Source: Cydia pomonella
Lineage: Eukaryota > Arthropoda > Insecta > Lepidoptera > Tortricidae
Reading direction: 5' to 3'
DNA: 64,000 bases
Assembly: GCF_033807575.1 (NCBI RefSeq)
Contig: NC_084716.1
Span: 2,108,001 to 2,172,000 of the forward strand
Shown here in pieces: positions 33,234 to 41,659 of this stretch; positions within the stretch are counted from its first letter, which is position 1, and each line of letters begins with the position of its first letter. A program made the position numbers and the translations under genes. The notes below the pieces were generated by a model. It searched no databases and was not told where the DNA came from. It was given only the letters and a program-made list of their open reading frames with translations.

Positions 33234-33354
33234 ATTTCCGACTGATCCGCTTCTGTCTGCGAGATGGACGGAAAAAATTAGATTAAATAGGAACGATGCA
33301 ATATGGAAACCGACTAAACATAGTCGAATATGCTCTCGCCATTTTGATGAGCAA
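33234..33354 (+). CDS. THAP domain, exon 2 (partial gene)
   Basis: After the acceptor TTTTTAG the joined text reads AFPTDPLLSARWTEKIRLNR, then NDAIWKPTKHSRICSRHFDE and Q, before a donor GTAAAG at 33355. It supplies the conserved FP, W, P and the C-x2-H ligand pair (CSRH followed by F), completing a THAP finger with exon 1. Without splicing, the frame stops 2 codons later. The downstream exons were not found; the gene may continue through the repeats or be broken. A P-element-like origin and a host THAP gene are both possible. Confidence 0.72.
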
Positions 33355-33389
33355 GTAAAGTAAATTTTATATGTGGAACAGTTAAGGTC

Positions 33390-33470
33390 TGTAAAAACGA
33401 AACGCAACTGTCACTGTCGCACTTATATGGAAACTGATAGAGAGACACAAAGCGTTTCGTTGTTCGAAGC
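33390..33470. repeat. Small foldback with ACGAAACGC / GCGTTTCGT
   Basis: ACGAAACGCAACTGTCACTG and GAGAGACACAAAGCGTTTCG TT frame a short core (ACTTATATGG). This fits a very small MITE placed just after the second THAP exon. Confidence 0.5.
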
Positions 33471-33519
33471 AATAGCGATTGCCACCTTGGCTAGGCCTGC
33501 AGGTACAATTACTAGTACT

Positions 33520-33725
33520 GACGATAAATAGTTATTTGTTTTACAAGTGGAAAAGTTGTTGTTTAACCGCTCGTGCTAATATTGCTACTCGAGCTAAGTA
33601 AAGATCCAAAATGTCGAAAAATGGAATCTTGAGCGTTGCGAGGGTTTCAAGTTACGAGAGTTAAACAAATTTTGCCCCAAGTGAAACACAAAACTTTTCA
33701 CCACACTAACCCGAAGAAAATATTA
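33520..33725 (+). repeat. Family J repeat, copy 1
   Basis: GTTATTTGTTTTACAAGTGG, GTTGTTTAACCGCTCGTGC and CTTTTCACCACACTAAC occur here; the reverse complement of the same blocks is spread over 39340-39545. It has no coding content. Confidence 0.55.
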
Positions 33726-33729
33726 GTCT

Positions 33730-34165
33730 AATAAAATCAAACCAAATCAAATCCGTCGATCGTCATTAAATATTTATCATTTAAAATCATTATTCCAAAG
33801 TCAATTCTACCAGCTATTATCTGTGCACATTTGTAAAATAAAAAAATAAACGTTTTTTTATTTAAACATTATTTCACAAAGTACAGAAATGCAAAGTCCT
33901 TAAAAGAAACCTTGAAAGCTTTTGCTACAAATTTAATATCTACATACACACTCCCAAATGATTGATAGCCAAGTATAAGGATGTGGTTAAAATCCATCTA
34001 CTTTAAGGGGACTAAATGAACTCTGGCAACCCGTTTTTGTATATATGTGTGTGTCGCTGAGCGTAAGACACGAGCGTCGCACGCACACATCGATCGAGTT
34101 TCGGCTTCACTTTTGGCAGATTAGCCTTATGAGGACTAACTGTCTATGTGTGATAGGTCAGTGGC
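33730..34165. other. Intergenic
   Basis: AT-rich, no feature supported. Confidence 0.35.
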
Positions 34166-34170
34166 AAAAA

Positions 34171-34318
34171 CTGAATGTACAGTCGGCCATCAGATACATC
34201 GGAGCGGCCGAGGTGCTCAAAACTATCTAAACACGCACTCTAGCCCCTTGACAATAGGGGTGTGTTCAGATATTTGTGAGCATCTTGGCCACCCCGATAT
34301 ATCTGATGGCGACTGTAC
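34171..34318. mobile_element. Foldback MITE, arms about 60 bp
   Basis: GTACAGTCGGCCATCAGATA at the left and TATCTGATGGCGACTGTAC at the right are near-perfect reverse complements. Inside, GCGGCCGAGGTGCTC pairs with GAGCATCTTGGCCAC and CCCCTTGACAATAGGGGT forms the tip. Mismatches are scattered. It is a typical long-hairpin MITE. Confidence 0.75.
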
Positions 34319-34329
34319 TTCGCTTCGCT

Positions 34330-35095
34330 CCTTTTGCTCCGTAAGTGGAATACAAACGCACGGGTTAGAAACGATGAAAGAACTTATAATAGTCTTATGT
34401 CACCATGCATGTCACGTTCTAACCTTCTAACAAGTATGTATGTGCGAAAGTGACAGGCGATAAACATGCAACCATGCCACCGCTGCAGTAAACAGTGGAA
34501 TCTGTTTATTAGGACTGCTTATATTGAACAACTGCTTACTATGACGTAATTACTGTGCGAAGTTTGGTTTTCGTATAAAATTCTTTGTAACTGCGTCGGA
34601 TGAGATGACTTCGTTTATCAAATCGCTTACTATAACCTATTAATTCTATTTTCATGAAATTATGAACGCTTATACTGACACATTCGCTAGTTGTCGTGGA
34701 CCTCCTCACGTCTTTCTCTGCGTGGACGTTTGATGCGTGCGTGGCGTGTAAGTTGTTTTAGTTTCGATTCTCAGTGACAAGTTGATAATTGGTACAAAAT
34801 TAATAAAACTCGTCTCTCAAAGGAATTTGAGATTAATTTGGAAAACTTAACACAGTCGAAGTCAGTAAAATCATGACTCGGTGTTTAATGTATTTGAGCC
34901 CGGTCCATGTTGTTCATCCAAATGCGAATATAAGTTGTTTTGCTTTGTGTATTTTCATAAATTATAAGTGTTCTTACTTATTGCTCATATCTATTTTTTG
35001 GTAGTTTTTTGGTAAATTGTAACTTTTATATATTCCAAATTGTAACATCTTGTATCACATGTGCTTTTGTATCTAGTGTGTACTGTGTAATTAGA
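34330..35095. other. Intergenic
   Basis: No gene or repeat is recognised with confidence. Confidence 0.35.
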
Positions 35096-35097
35096 TA

Positions 35098-35452
35098 TAT
35101 AGTACCTGGGCGACTTATAACTATTTATTGTAATATATAAACTTGAACATTAAAAAAAAGTTAGTCACCGGGCGAGATTCGAACCCGTAACACTCGTTTA
35201 GCAGTCCGCGTCTTAACCCGCTGGACCAAACGGACAATGGCCGACAACACGAAATTAGCGACCATATTCTGCGTCGAAAGAATAACGCATGAAAACTCGA
35301 AAACACGCGTTTTCCCAAACATAAGACTAATCTAGATAGATTGTATACCCCCAAAAACCCCCATATACCGAATTTCAGCGAAATCGTTAGTGCCGTTTCC
35401 GAGATCACAGAAATATATATATATATACAAGAATTGCTCGTTTAAAGGTATA
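35098..35452 (-). mobile_element. tRNA-containing composite repeat, family I, copy 2
   Basis: Same block order as 28640-29165, including the A-box-like GGTCCAGCGGGTTAAGACGC and the B-box-like GGGTTCGAATCTCGCC on the minus strand. It is shorter because the A/T-rich part between the tRNA-like region and the GGTCGCCCAGGTAC-like end is reduced. It is flanked by an (AT) run at 35414-35426. Confidence 0.72.
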
Positions 35453-35743
35453 AGATTTTCTATTTGCGAGTTCCTGTAATTAGCTCTGTATTAGTATCTA
35501 AAAAGTTTAATGTATCTTTTATAGCTGTTGGAATTCCTTGTATAAATAAATAAAAAGTTAATTAACTATGTTTTATATGATATCCGCTTCGTAGTTAATG
35601 TCACGTGAATATCCCTTCTATGTCATTATCATTATGGCTCCTCTTCACGATGGCCCAGCGCTGGCCCAGCGAGATGGCCATGCGATGGCTGACACGCCAC
35701 TACACGATGGCGACATTCAGTTGCGATTTATTCGTTTTCCAAG

Positions 35744-35887
35744 ATGGACGTGGAAGCATTAGCCGCTGCAGCAATTTATTTATACGCCACGTACCAACCT
35801 TTTCTTAATCTGCACAATAATAAAGTAATTAAAAAGAAATGACGTAGAAGATTATGGTGGATGTTATCTATCCATCGCAATAAATAA
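35744..35887 (+). pseudogene. Harbinger transposase-like N-terminal remnant
   Basis: The ATG at 35744 opens MDVEALAAAAIYLYATYQ..., reaching a TGA at 35840-35842 after KKK; the same frame continues as RRRLWWMLSIHRNK to 35887. A helical N-terminus followed by a basic and tryptophan-rich RRR-WW-HRN patch is typical of HARBI1-like proteins. The DDE catalytic domain is absent and the SINE at 35880 cuts the frame. The assignment depends on short similarity plus position inside a Harbinger element. Confidence 0.5.
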
Positions 35888-36155
35888 ATAAATAAACTAC
35901 TTATTATGGGACAGTATTACACAAATTGACTAAGTCCCACGGAAAGCTCAATAAGGCTTGTGTTGTGGGTACTTAGACAACGATATACATATATTATATA
36001 CATATGTATAAATACTTAAATACACAGAAGACATCCATGACTCCGGAACGAATATCCATGCTCATCACACGAATAAATGCCCTTACCAGGATTTGAACCC
36101 GGGACCATCGGCTTCATAGGCAGGGTCACTACCCACTAGGCCAGACAGGTTGTCA
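35880..36155 (-). mobile_element. tRNA-derived SINE, family A, copy 4
   Basis: Read on the minus strand, it shows the head GGCCTAGTGGGTAGTGACCC, the B-box-like GGGTTCAAATCC, the motif GTGGGACTTAGTCAA and a TTTATTTATTTA tail. It lies inside the Harbinger element, so it inserted after that transposon did. Its head faces the head of copy 5. Confidence 0.88.
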
Positions 36156-36351
36156 CCTAAGTCAATTTAAATTGGTGCAATAAACTCTTCAAACCTTTGA
36201 AACCCTACTAAAAATCATTACTTGTCTCTTCCTTAATGTGCCGCTGTGTAGGTATATATTGTGCATATATATAATTTATGTATGTACATATATTTAGATA
36301 TGTAGGTATCTAATATTAATTTATTTTATTATTGGTATATTTATTTTATTT
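36156..36351. other. Harbinger interior between two SINE heads
   Basis: About 195 bp of AT-rich sequence. No transposase motif is readable. Confidence 0.4.
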
Positions 36352-36650
36352 CGACGACCGGTTTGGCCTAGTGGGTAGTGACCCTGCCTACGAAGCTGAT
36401 GGTCCCGGGTTCAAATCCTGGTAAGGGCATTTATTCGTGTGATGAGCATGGATATTTGTTCCCGAGTCATGGGTGTTTTCTATGTATTTAAGTATTTATA
36501 AATATTTATATATTATATATATCGTTGTCTAAGTACCCTCAACACAAGCCTTATTGAGCTTACTGTGGGACTTAGTCAATTTGTGTAATAATGTCCTATA
36601 ATATTTATTATTTATTTATTTATTATTTATTTATATTTATTTATTTAAAT
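36352..36650 (+). mobile_element. tRNA-derived SINE, family A, copy 5
   Basis: On the plus strand it has GACGACCGGTTTGGCCTAGT, GGTCCCGGGTTCAAATCCTG, GGATATTTGTTCCCGAGTCA, TACCCTCAACACAAGCCTTA and GTGGGACTTAGTCAA, and ends in a long TTTATTTATT array. It is the best preserved copy and is arranged head-to-head with copy 4. Confidence 0.9.
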
Positions 36651-36729
36651 TGTGAATACTGTATATACAGATGTCTGCGTTATGTATAAGTAATTTTCCT
36701 AATCCTCTAATTACTTCGTGCACTATTTG

Positions 36730-36870
36730 TTATAAAAACTTTTTTTTTAAATATCCTGCTACCTTATTTCTATAGTTTTGGTCTTTATGTTTGGGGTTCC
36801 ATGTTACGCTTTCTCCCCGATATAACTCTAAAAACTTTATTCTTTCGTGATGCGGCCACATACTCGTCAT
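36730..36870 (-). pseudogene. MADF-like DNA-binding domain remnant
   Basis: A 46-codon frame on the minus strand reads MTSMWPHHERIKFLELYRGE, SVTWNPKHKDQNYRNKVAGY and LKKKFL, then stops. The pattern (FLELYR, then a W-P pair, then Y-NK) is the first half of a MADF (Adf-1-like) domain. Harbinger transposons usually carry a Myb/MADF-type partner needed for transposase action, which fits the location near the right terminus. It is truncated compared with the usual 80-90 residue domain. Confidence 0.62.
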
Positions 36871-37123
36871 TTTTAATCAAAATAATACACAGCACGAACG
36901 TCCTCACTCGACCGCGTTCGAGCACGCACTGAGGGATGGGCCACGTGTAGATGCGGACAGCCATCGCTGGCCCACTGCCTTTGATGTGCGGACGAAAAAC
37001 CGACACCGCGGCCATCCCATCGCCATCCCGCGCGCCATAAGCCATCCGACACCACTACCCTCTCTACACGCTGGCCCAGCTTAGTGGGCCACTATGATGG
37101 TCCATCGTGTAGAGGAGCCATTA

Positions 37124-37565
37124 CATGCGGATTCCACTGTATTTTTATTTGGAACAGTATTCCAGGATGGAATGGCAGACTCTTTCAGTGCTATATTGCT
37201 CTGATATTTAGATTAAGATGCTATTTGTAAAATTTGACGGTTTAAAAGTGCTTGTTGCTAGGCCTATTTGAATAAAGAATATATTGTTTTTGACTTTGAG
37301 TGCATTGTTTCCGTTTCAATTGATGCTGATTGAACATATAGGAAACGTACTGAATATGTATGTCAGTATATTTCCTAATCGTCATTCGCGGTCTGATTGG
37401 CATCGATCTTGAACAATCGAGCGAAGGCCGCAGGAAACGGGTGCGGGCGCATCACATAAATAGCTCACCACTTCTAACCCTTATTGCAAGTGAATAAGGT
37501 CGACAGGTGGTCAATTGTAAGGAAATGGATGGCTGGGCGCGGACGCAGCACACAAATTACTGAGG
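37124..37565. other. Intergenic
   Basis: The words GGATGGCTGGGCGCGGACG (near 37528) and GGACGGCTGGGTGCGGACG (near 37691) flank the foldback at 37568-37676. This suggests an older repeat interrupted by it. Confidence 0.4.
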
Positions 37566-37567
37566 GC

Positions 37568-37676
37568 CTACTCATGCTCGCAAATTGCGGGAAGTTTTCT
37601 CTTTTACTCCAATAAGGCGTAATTAGATTGACAGAGAAAGATCCCCGTAATTTACGAAATTCGGTGTTCGCGGTAG
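37568..37676. mobile_element. Foldback MITE, family H, copy 2
   Basis: The core TTTTCTCTTTTACTCCAAT and TAATTAGATTGACAGAGAAA are shared with 25082-25201, and the right end GGTGTTCGCGGTAG matches that copy's arm. The left arm is diverged. Confidence 0.6.
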
Positions 37677-37737
37677 GCACTCCGATAATTTGAGTAAGGT
37701 GGACGGCTGGGTGCGGACGAATCGTCAACACAAACTA

Positions 37738-37784
37738 ACCATTTGTAAACCTTATAGCTATAAGAATAAGGTTTACCAATGGTC
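37738..37784. repeat. 18-bp hairpin
   Basis: ACCATTTGTAAACCTTAT and ATAAGGTTTACCAATGGT are reverse complements with one mismatch around the loop AGCTATAAGA. Confidence 0.7.
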
Positions 37785-38249
37785 AATAATTAATTGTGTT
37801 GCTGTAGTACTTTCAGCTGTACTCCTATGTCGATTGGAGTTTAGCTGTACTCCTATGTCGAATTAAGGAAGTTTTATATATCGGAGTAAATATCGAATGA
37901 ATAAACTTGGTCTAATAAACTAAATTTGGTCTATTCCTAAGATAATCTAATCCTAAGGTATTACACATAAATTTAATGATCCATCCGAATCAGACGTAAC
38001 ATACTAATCTCATTATATCAAACTAACCGGATTACTGCAATCCGGTTAGCCGGCCGAATGGGGAGTGTTAATGATTCAGAGGGATTTAGGGCTAATTAAC
38101 TTATTTCTGTTACTTTTATGGATTTTATAGTGTCACGTGGTATACGTTTTATTAGACATTAAAAATGAGATTCAAAACCAATTTTTGAACAAGCAGATAC
38201 GTCTGCGAACAATAGTACAATTTTTTATATAAAAAAGGGAAAAATTACG

Positions 38250-38400
38250 CTTGCGGCAGGACTTGAACCCGCAACCTCTGCAGTCCTTGCATTGCCCTTA
38301 ACCAAGCGAGGTTCTGGTAAGCTTCCGTAACTCAATTGGTTTTGAGTTAAGAATAATGCACGGATTGCAGAGGTTGCGGGTTCAAGACCTGCCGGAAGCT
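38250..38400. mobile_element. Inverted pair of tRNA-like SINE heads
   Basis: The right unit (plus) reads AAGCTTCCGTAACTCAATTG, then GCAGAGGTTGCGGGTTCAAG and ACCTGCCGGAAGC before a T-run. The left unit (minus) has GCAGAGGTTGCGGGTTCAAG and TCCTGCCGCAAGCG. Both contain a B-box-like GGGTTCAA. The arms, about 38 bp, differ at about three positions. Neither unit folds as a convincing tRNA; it is a head-to-head SINE pair or an inverted duplication. Confidence 0.65.
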
Positions 38401-38524
38401 TTTTTTTTTTAATTTTTTCCTTTAATATAAAAAAAAGATTCACGTCCAAAAATGACAATATACTAAAAATCAGCGTCTCTGACAGCTAGAGCTGGACCAA
38501 GCTAACTCTGCATGGCATTTACAA

Positions 38525-38572
38525 TGACAAAGTATGACAATCCATGAATGATGACATTGTCATACTTTGTCA
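38525..38572. repeat. Perfect 17-bp hairpin
   Basis: TGACAAAGTATGACAAT (38525-38541) and ATTGTCATACTTTGTCA (38556-38572) flank a 14-base loop. This may be the end of a small foldback element. Confidence 0.8.
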
Positions 38573-38589
38573 AGTCAAATTTCACACCA

Positions 38590-39090
38590 GGGGCTCCTTG
38601 GTGCGACAATGAGGTGGGAGGGGTCAAAATTCTTGAAATTCGTGTGAAACCTCAACATTTTATCGACTCCCAAACCTCATCAAATCCCGCTGACACAAAA
38701 AGGAGCAGCTGCTCCGAAAAGATAAAACCTTTTAACACGTTGTTGCGCTTTTAGTGCAGTTGCAAAACTATTCTATAACCATTTCCATTGGCGCTTAGCC
38801 AACAGCCACAGTTAGAATATAACCAGTTTTTACAAGGTTTTTTTTTTCATTTATTTTTCAAAGGGACACACTTAACCAATTTGAAATGCAGTTTGTTTAC
38901 AAGTCAACGCTCATTTTATGGTATATTTTTTAATAAAAATAATTACATTTGCATAAATATATTGTATGGCTCCGTGATTTTGAAAAACTGAAAAAATAAA
39001 CTCAATCAAGTAATTAATTATACTCACAAATTTTCTCGATAATCGGCTGGGAAATGTGACCTGTAAACGTAAATAGCCGGACAGATGAGT
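38590..39090. other. Intergenic
   Basis: Short frames (38548-38754, 38788-38991) show no family motif; the first begins in the hairpin. Confidence 0.35.
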
Positions 39091-39094
39091 ATAT

Positions 39095-39545
39095 TTTTTC
39101 ACCACACCAGCTCGTAAAGGCTCTCTTTATTCTTTGAAAACTAACGAGAAAGTTGCATTTTACCCAAATGAGGAGCAAAGTAAATTAATGCAAATTTTGA
39201 GTGGTAGAATTGACATTAAAATTATGATTTTGAATAGGTAATACATATATAGCGTGTTTTTAATAGCTCATATTTTAACAGAATTCTTTTGAATTTGATT
39301 TGTAACGTTGTACAGTTAGTATTTTCCTCGCGTTAGTGTGGTGAAAAATGTTGTGATCCACTCGGTAGGAAAGTTTGGTTAAACCTCGTGAAACCCCTGC
39401 AATACTAAAGATTCTACTTTTCTACTCGCTATGCTCCTGGTTAAATTTTCAAATCCTTCCCTTGTTTGGATAAGAATGAGGAGTTAAACAACAACTTTGC
39501 CCTCCTGTAAAACAAATAACTATACTTTTCACACTTTCAGAGATA
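39095..39545 (-). repeat. Family J repeat, copy 2, and neighbouring repeat
   Basis: 39345-39545 reversed gives GTTATTTGTTTTACAGGAGG, GCAAAGTTGTTGTTTAACTC and ACATTTTTCACCACAC, matching 33520-33725. The adjoining 39095-39340 (TTTTCACCACACCAGCTCG, TTTACCCAAATGAGGAGC-like) is a second repeat with a similar CACCACAC boundary facing the other way. Confidence 0.5.
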
Positions 39546-39960
39546 ATAAACTCGATGCGCATGCAACTGCCGTGTATTATATCGTCAGATGACAATCAAA
39601 CCTCATTAATTACTAGCCCAAGTTCGTAGCCACAGTGGCTATGAACTTGTACCAAAATAAGGTCGATTTTGAGTGAGTTTTGTTTGTCACCTGACGATAT
39701 TATACTGCTTATATTGTATTGATTGTGATCGTGGTCACGGAACTCACGAGTTGCACCAATCCTGAGAACCGTAGAGATGAAGACTGTGATGTTATGCTTG
39801 TTTTATATTTGGTTCTTTGTGTAAGGAAGCTCAAAATATCTGAGACAAACAAAATATAGGTGACAATCTGCTTCCTACTACCGATATAGATTAATAGAGA
39901 TAAACTTACTTAAGTAGGTATACTTAATAGCCATTGAGTTATTTTTACTATAGAGAAGCT
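39546..39960. other. Intergenic
   Basis: Contains an imperfect foldback (ATATCGTCAGATGACAAT... / ...CACCTGACGATATTA) near 39575-39715. No coding feature. Confidence 0.4.
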
Positions 39961-40180
39961 ATATCAAACAGGGATCGGAACCGGTTTTTTGGAAAAACTT
40001 AAAAATAAACATATATTTCGGTTTATTTTATACTCCAAATATAGGACTCGGTTGTGTTTTTAGATAACGACTTCGTATTATTAGATTGCCCAATTAGAAA
40101 TGAAATAATTAATAAAGAACGAAAAAATACCGTTTTCGTTCCCATACAAATAATACCGGTTTCCGATCCCTGATATCAAA
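39961..40180. mobile_element. hAT-type MITE with 8-bp TSD (204 bp)
   Basis: The element 39969-40172 starts CAGGGATCGGAACCGG and ends CCGGTTTCCGATCCCTG, so the TIRs match with one indel. ATATCAAA flanks both sides (39961-39968 and 40173-40180). CAGGG termini and an 8-bp duplication are hAT hallmarks. The interior has no coding frame. A decayed relative is at 29955-30143. Confidence 0.85.
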
Positions 40181-40196
40181 CAATGAAATTGTCTTA

Positions 40197-40643
40197 ATCG
40201 CAACTAGTGTTGGTTAAGACTCGAGTCCTTTGAGTCCTCTGCTTTAAGACTCGACTCAGTTTTTCAGACTCTCATAATTAAGATGAAACTCTAGTTCTTT
40301 TCAACTTATTGGAGACTTGAGTCCTTTTCGAAGAACTTGTATTTTTTTACAAATAACTTCGAAATGCATTGTCTTTATGTAAAATTCATGGATGTACATA
40401 ACATAAATCATACAATAACGCATATTTACTTTACTGTTGTTTAGATAAAACCTATAAAATTGTTGACTGAGTCTTTATCCGGAGACTCGAGTCCTTTTGA
40501 GTTGCTTAAAAAAGACTCATTAAAGGACTCGACTCGGGACTTAAAAGACTCTGATGTTTTTTAAGCTCCGAGTCTCGTAAAAACGAGTCGAGTTCTTCAA
40601 TTTAGACTCAAAAGACTCGAGTGCTGCCAACACTAATCGCAAC
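40197..40643. mobile_element. hAT-type MITE rich in GACTCGAGTC, with 8-bp TSD (431 bp)
   Basis: The element 40205-40635 starts TAGTGTTGG and ends CCAACACTA. ATCGCAAC flanks both ends (40197-40204 and 40636-40643). TIR type and duplication length indicate hAT. The interior repeats words such as AAGACTCGAGTCC, GGACTCGACTCG and AAAAGACTC many times on both strands, an unusual sequence lattice, and has no frame. Confidence 0.85.
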
Positions 40644-40649
40644 CTGTAC

Positions 40650-41400
40650 CACGCGACCAAATCGTCGTAAGCGCAGTAAAATTCATGGCGCTTACGCGTT
40701 CAGGTCGCGAGATTCATGCTCCGCTTCTATGGTTTGTTGACTTTGATGTCAAAACAACAACTCATGGCGCAAAATACTGGTTCTCTGTGCGGATTCTATA
40801 CGTAGTAATAATAGTTCAACGTTAATTGTTAATTTGCCGGATTGGCTTAAGTGTCCAAATCTTAATCATGCAACGATTTATTGAACTTTCATAGGTATTC
40901 ATAGTTACTAAATAGAACAAAATATATCAAAGTGTTTTTGTTGAAATATGGATGCACTTCGTTTCTGTGGCACAAAATTTGTAATAAGTGGATATCGAAG
41001 GTACCTTTTGCCTACATAGGTAGTTTAATATTTCAGCTGACTCGTAAAAAAGGAATTTGGCACGATTTTTTCTGACTGAGACTATGTATATGTAATCTGT
41101 CATTTACCTTAATAAAACGAGTGACGCTCGCTGCCGCATTACTGCCGCGATTATGACGTTCAATCCGTCATTTATTTTATAAAGGAAAATGACATACAGT
41201 GTACTGGGTCCTGTCACGGTCGCCATGTACGGATGCCGTTAGGAAGGATGTAAATCTAACAAACGTTAGGCTCGAACTGAACTGTATTGGGTACTATGTA
41301 CGATTATATAGTGTACATAAAGTTGAATATACATACCGTTGATGACTTACCACTACAACAGTGCCTGCGTCGAGGCCGCAGCAGTAATGTTGCATCAGTA
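40650..41400. other. Intergenic
   Basis: A short hairpin (GTAAGCGC / GCGCTTAC) occurs near 40670-40700. Nothing else is supported. Confidence 0.4.
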
Positions 41401-41653
41401 ATATAAATAAATATTATAGGACATTCTAACACAAATTTACTAAGTCCCACTGTAAGCTCAATAAGGCTTATTTTGTGGGTACTTAGATAACGATATATAT
41501 AATATATAAATATTTAAATACATAGAAAACACTTATGATTCAGGAACAAACATCAATGCTCATCACACAAATAAATGCCCTTAACTGGACAAGAACCCGG
41601 GACCATCGGCTCCATAGGCAGAGTCACTACTTACTAGGCCAGACAGGCCGTCA
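41401..41653 (-). mobile_element. tRNA-derived SINE, family A, copy 6
   Basis: Block order as in copy 2, but more diverged: the head reads GGCCTAGTAAGTAGTGACTC and the B-box region GGGTTCTTGTCC on the minus strand. It is probably an old copy. Confidence 0.82.
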
Positions 41654-41659
41654 AGCAGT

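Larger units (their letters stand above)
35635..37120. mobile_element. PIF/Harbinger DNA transposon with nested SINEs
   Basis: The termini are TGGCTCCTCTTCACGATGG at 35635 and, reversed, TGGCTCCTCTACACGATGG ending at 37120. TTA flanks both ends (35632-35634 and 37121-37123), the 3-bp target duplication of this superfamily. Subterminal regions repeat GGCCCAGCG and GATGGC words. Inside, a plus-strand peptide near the left end resembles a Harbinger transposase N-terminus and a minus-strand peptide near the right end resembles a MADF domain, the two-gene plan of these elements. Two SINEs occupy about 575 bp of the middle. Without them the element is about 0.9 kb, so it is internally deleted and non-autonomous. 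Confidence 0.8.

Noticed and set aside
34045..34430. Two overlapping plus-strand frames as genes
   Set aside because: Both run through a foldback MITE and have no conserved motif.
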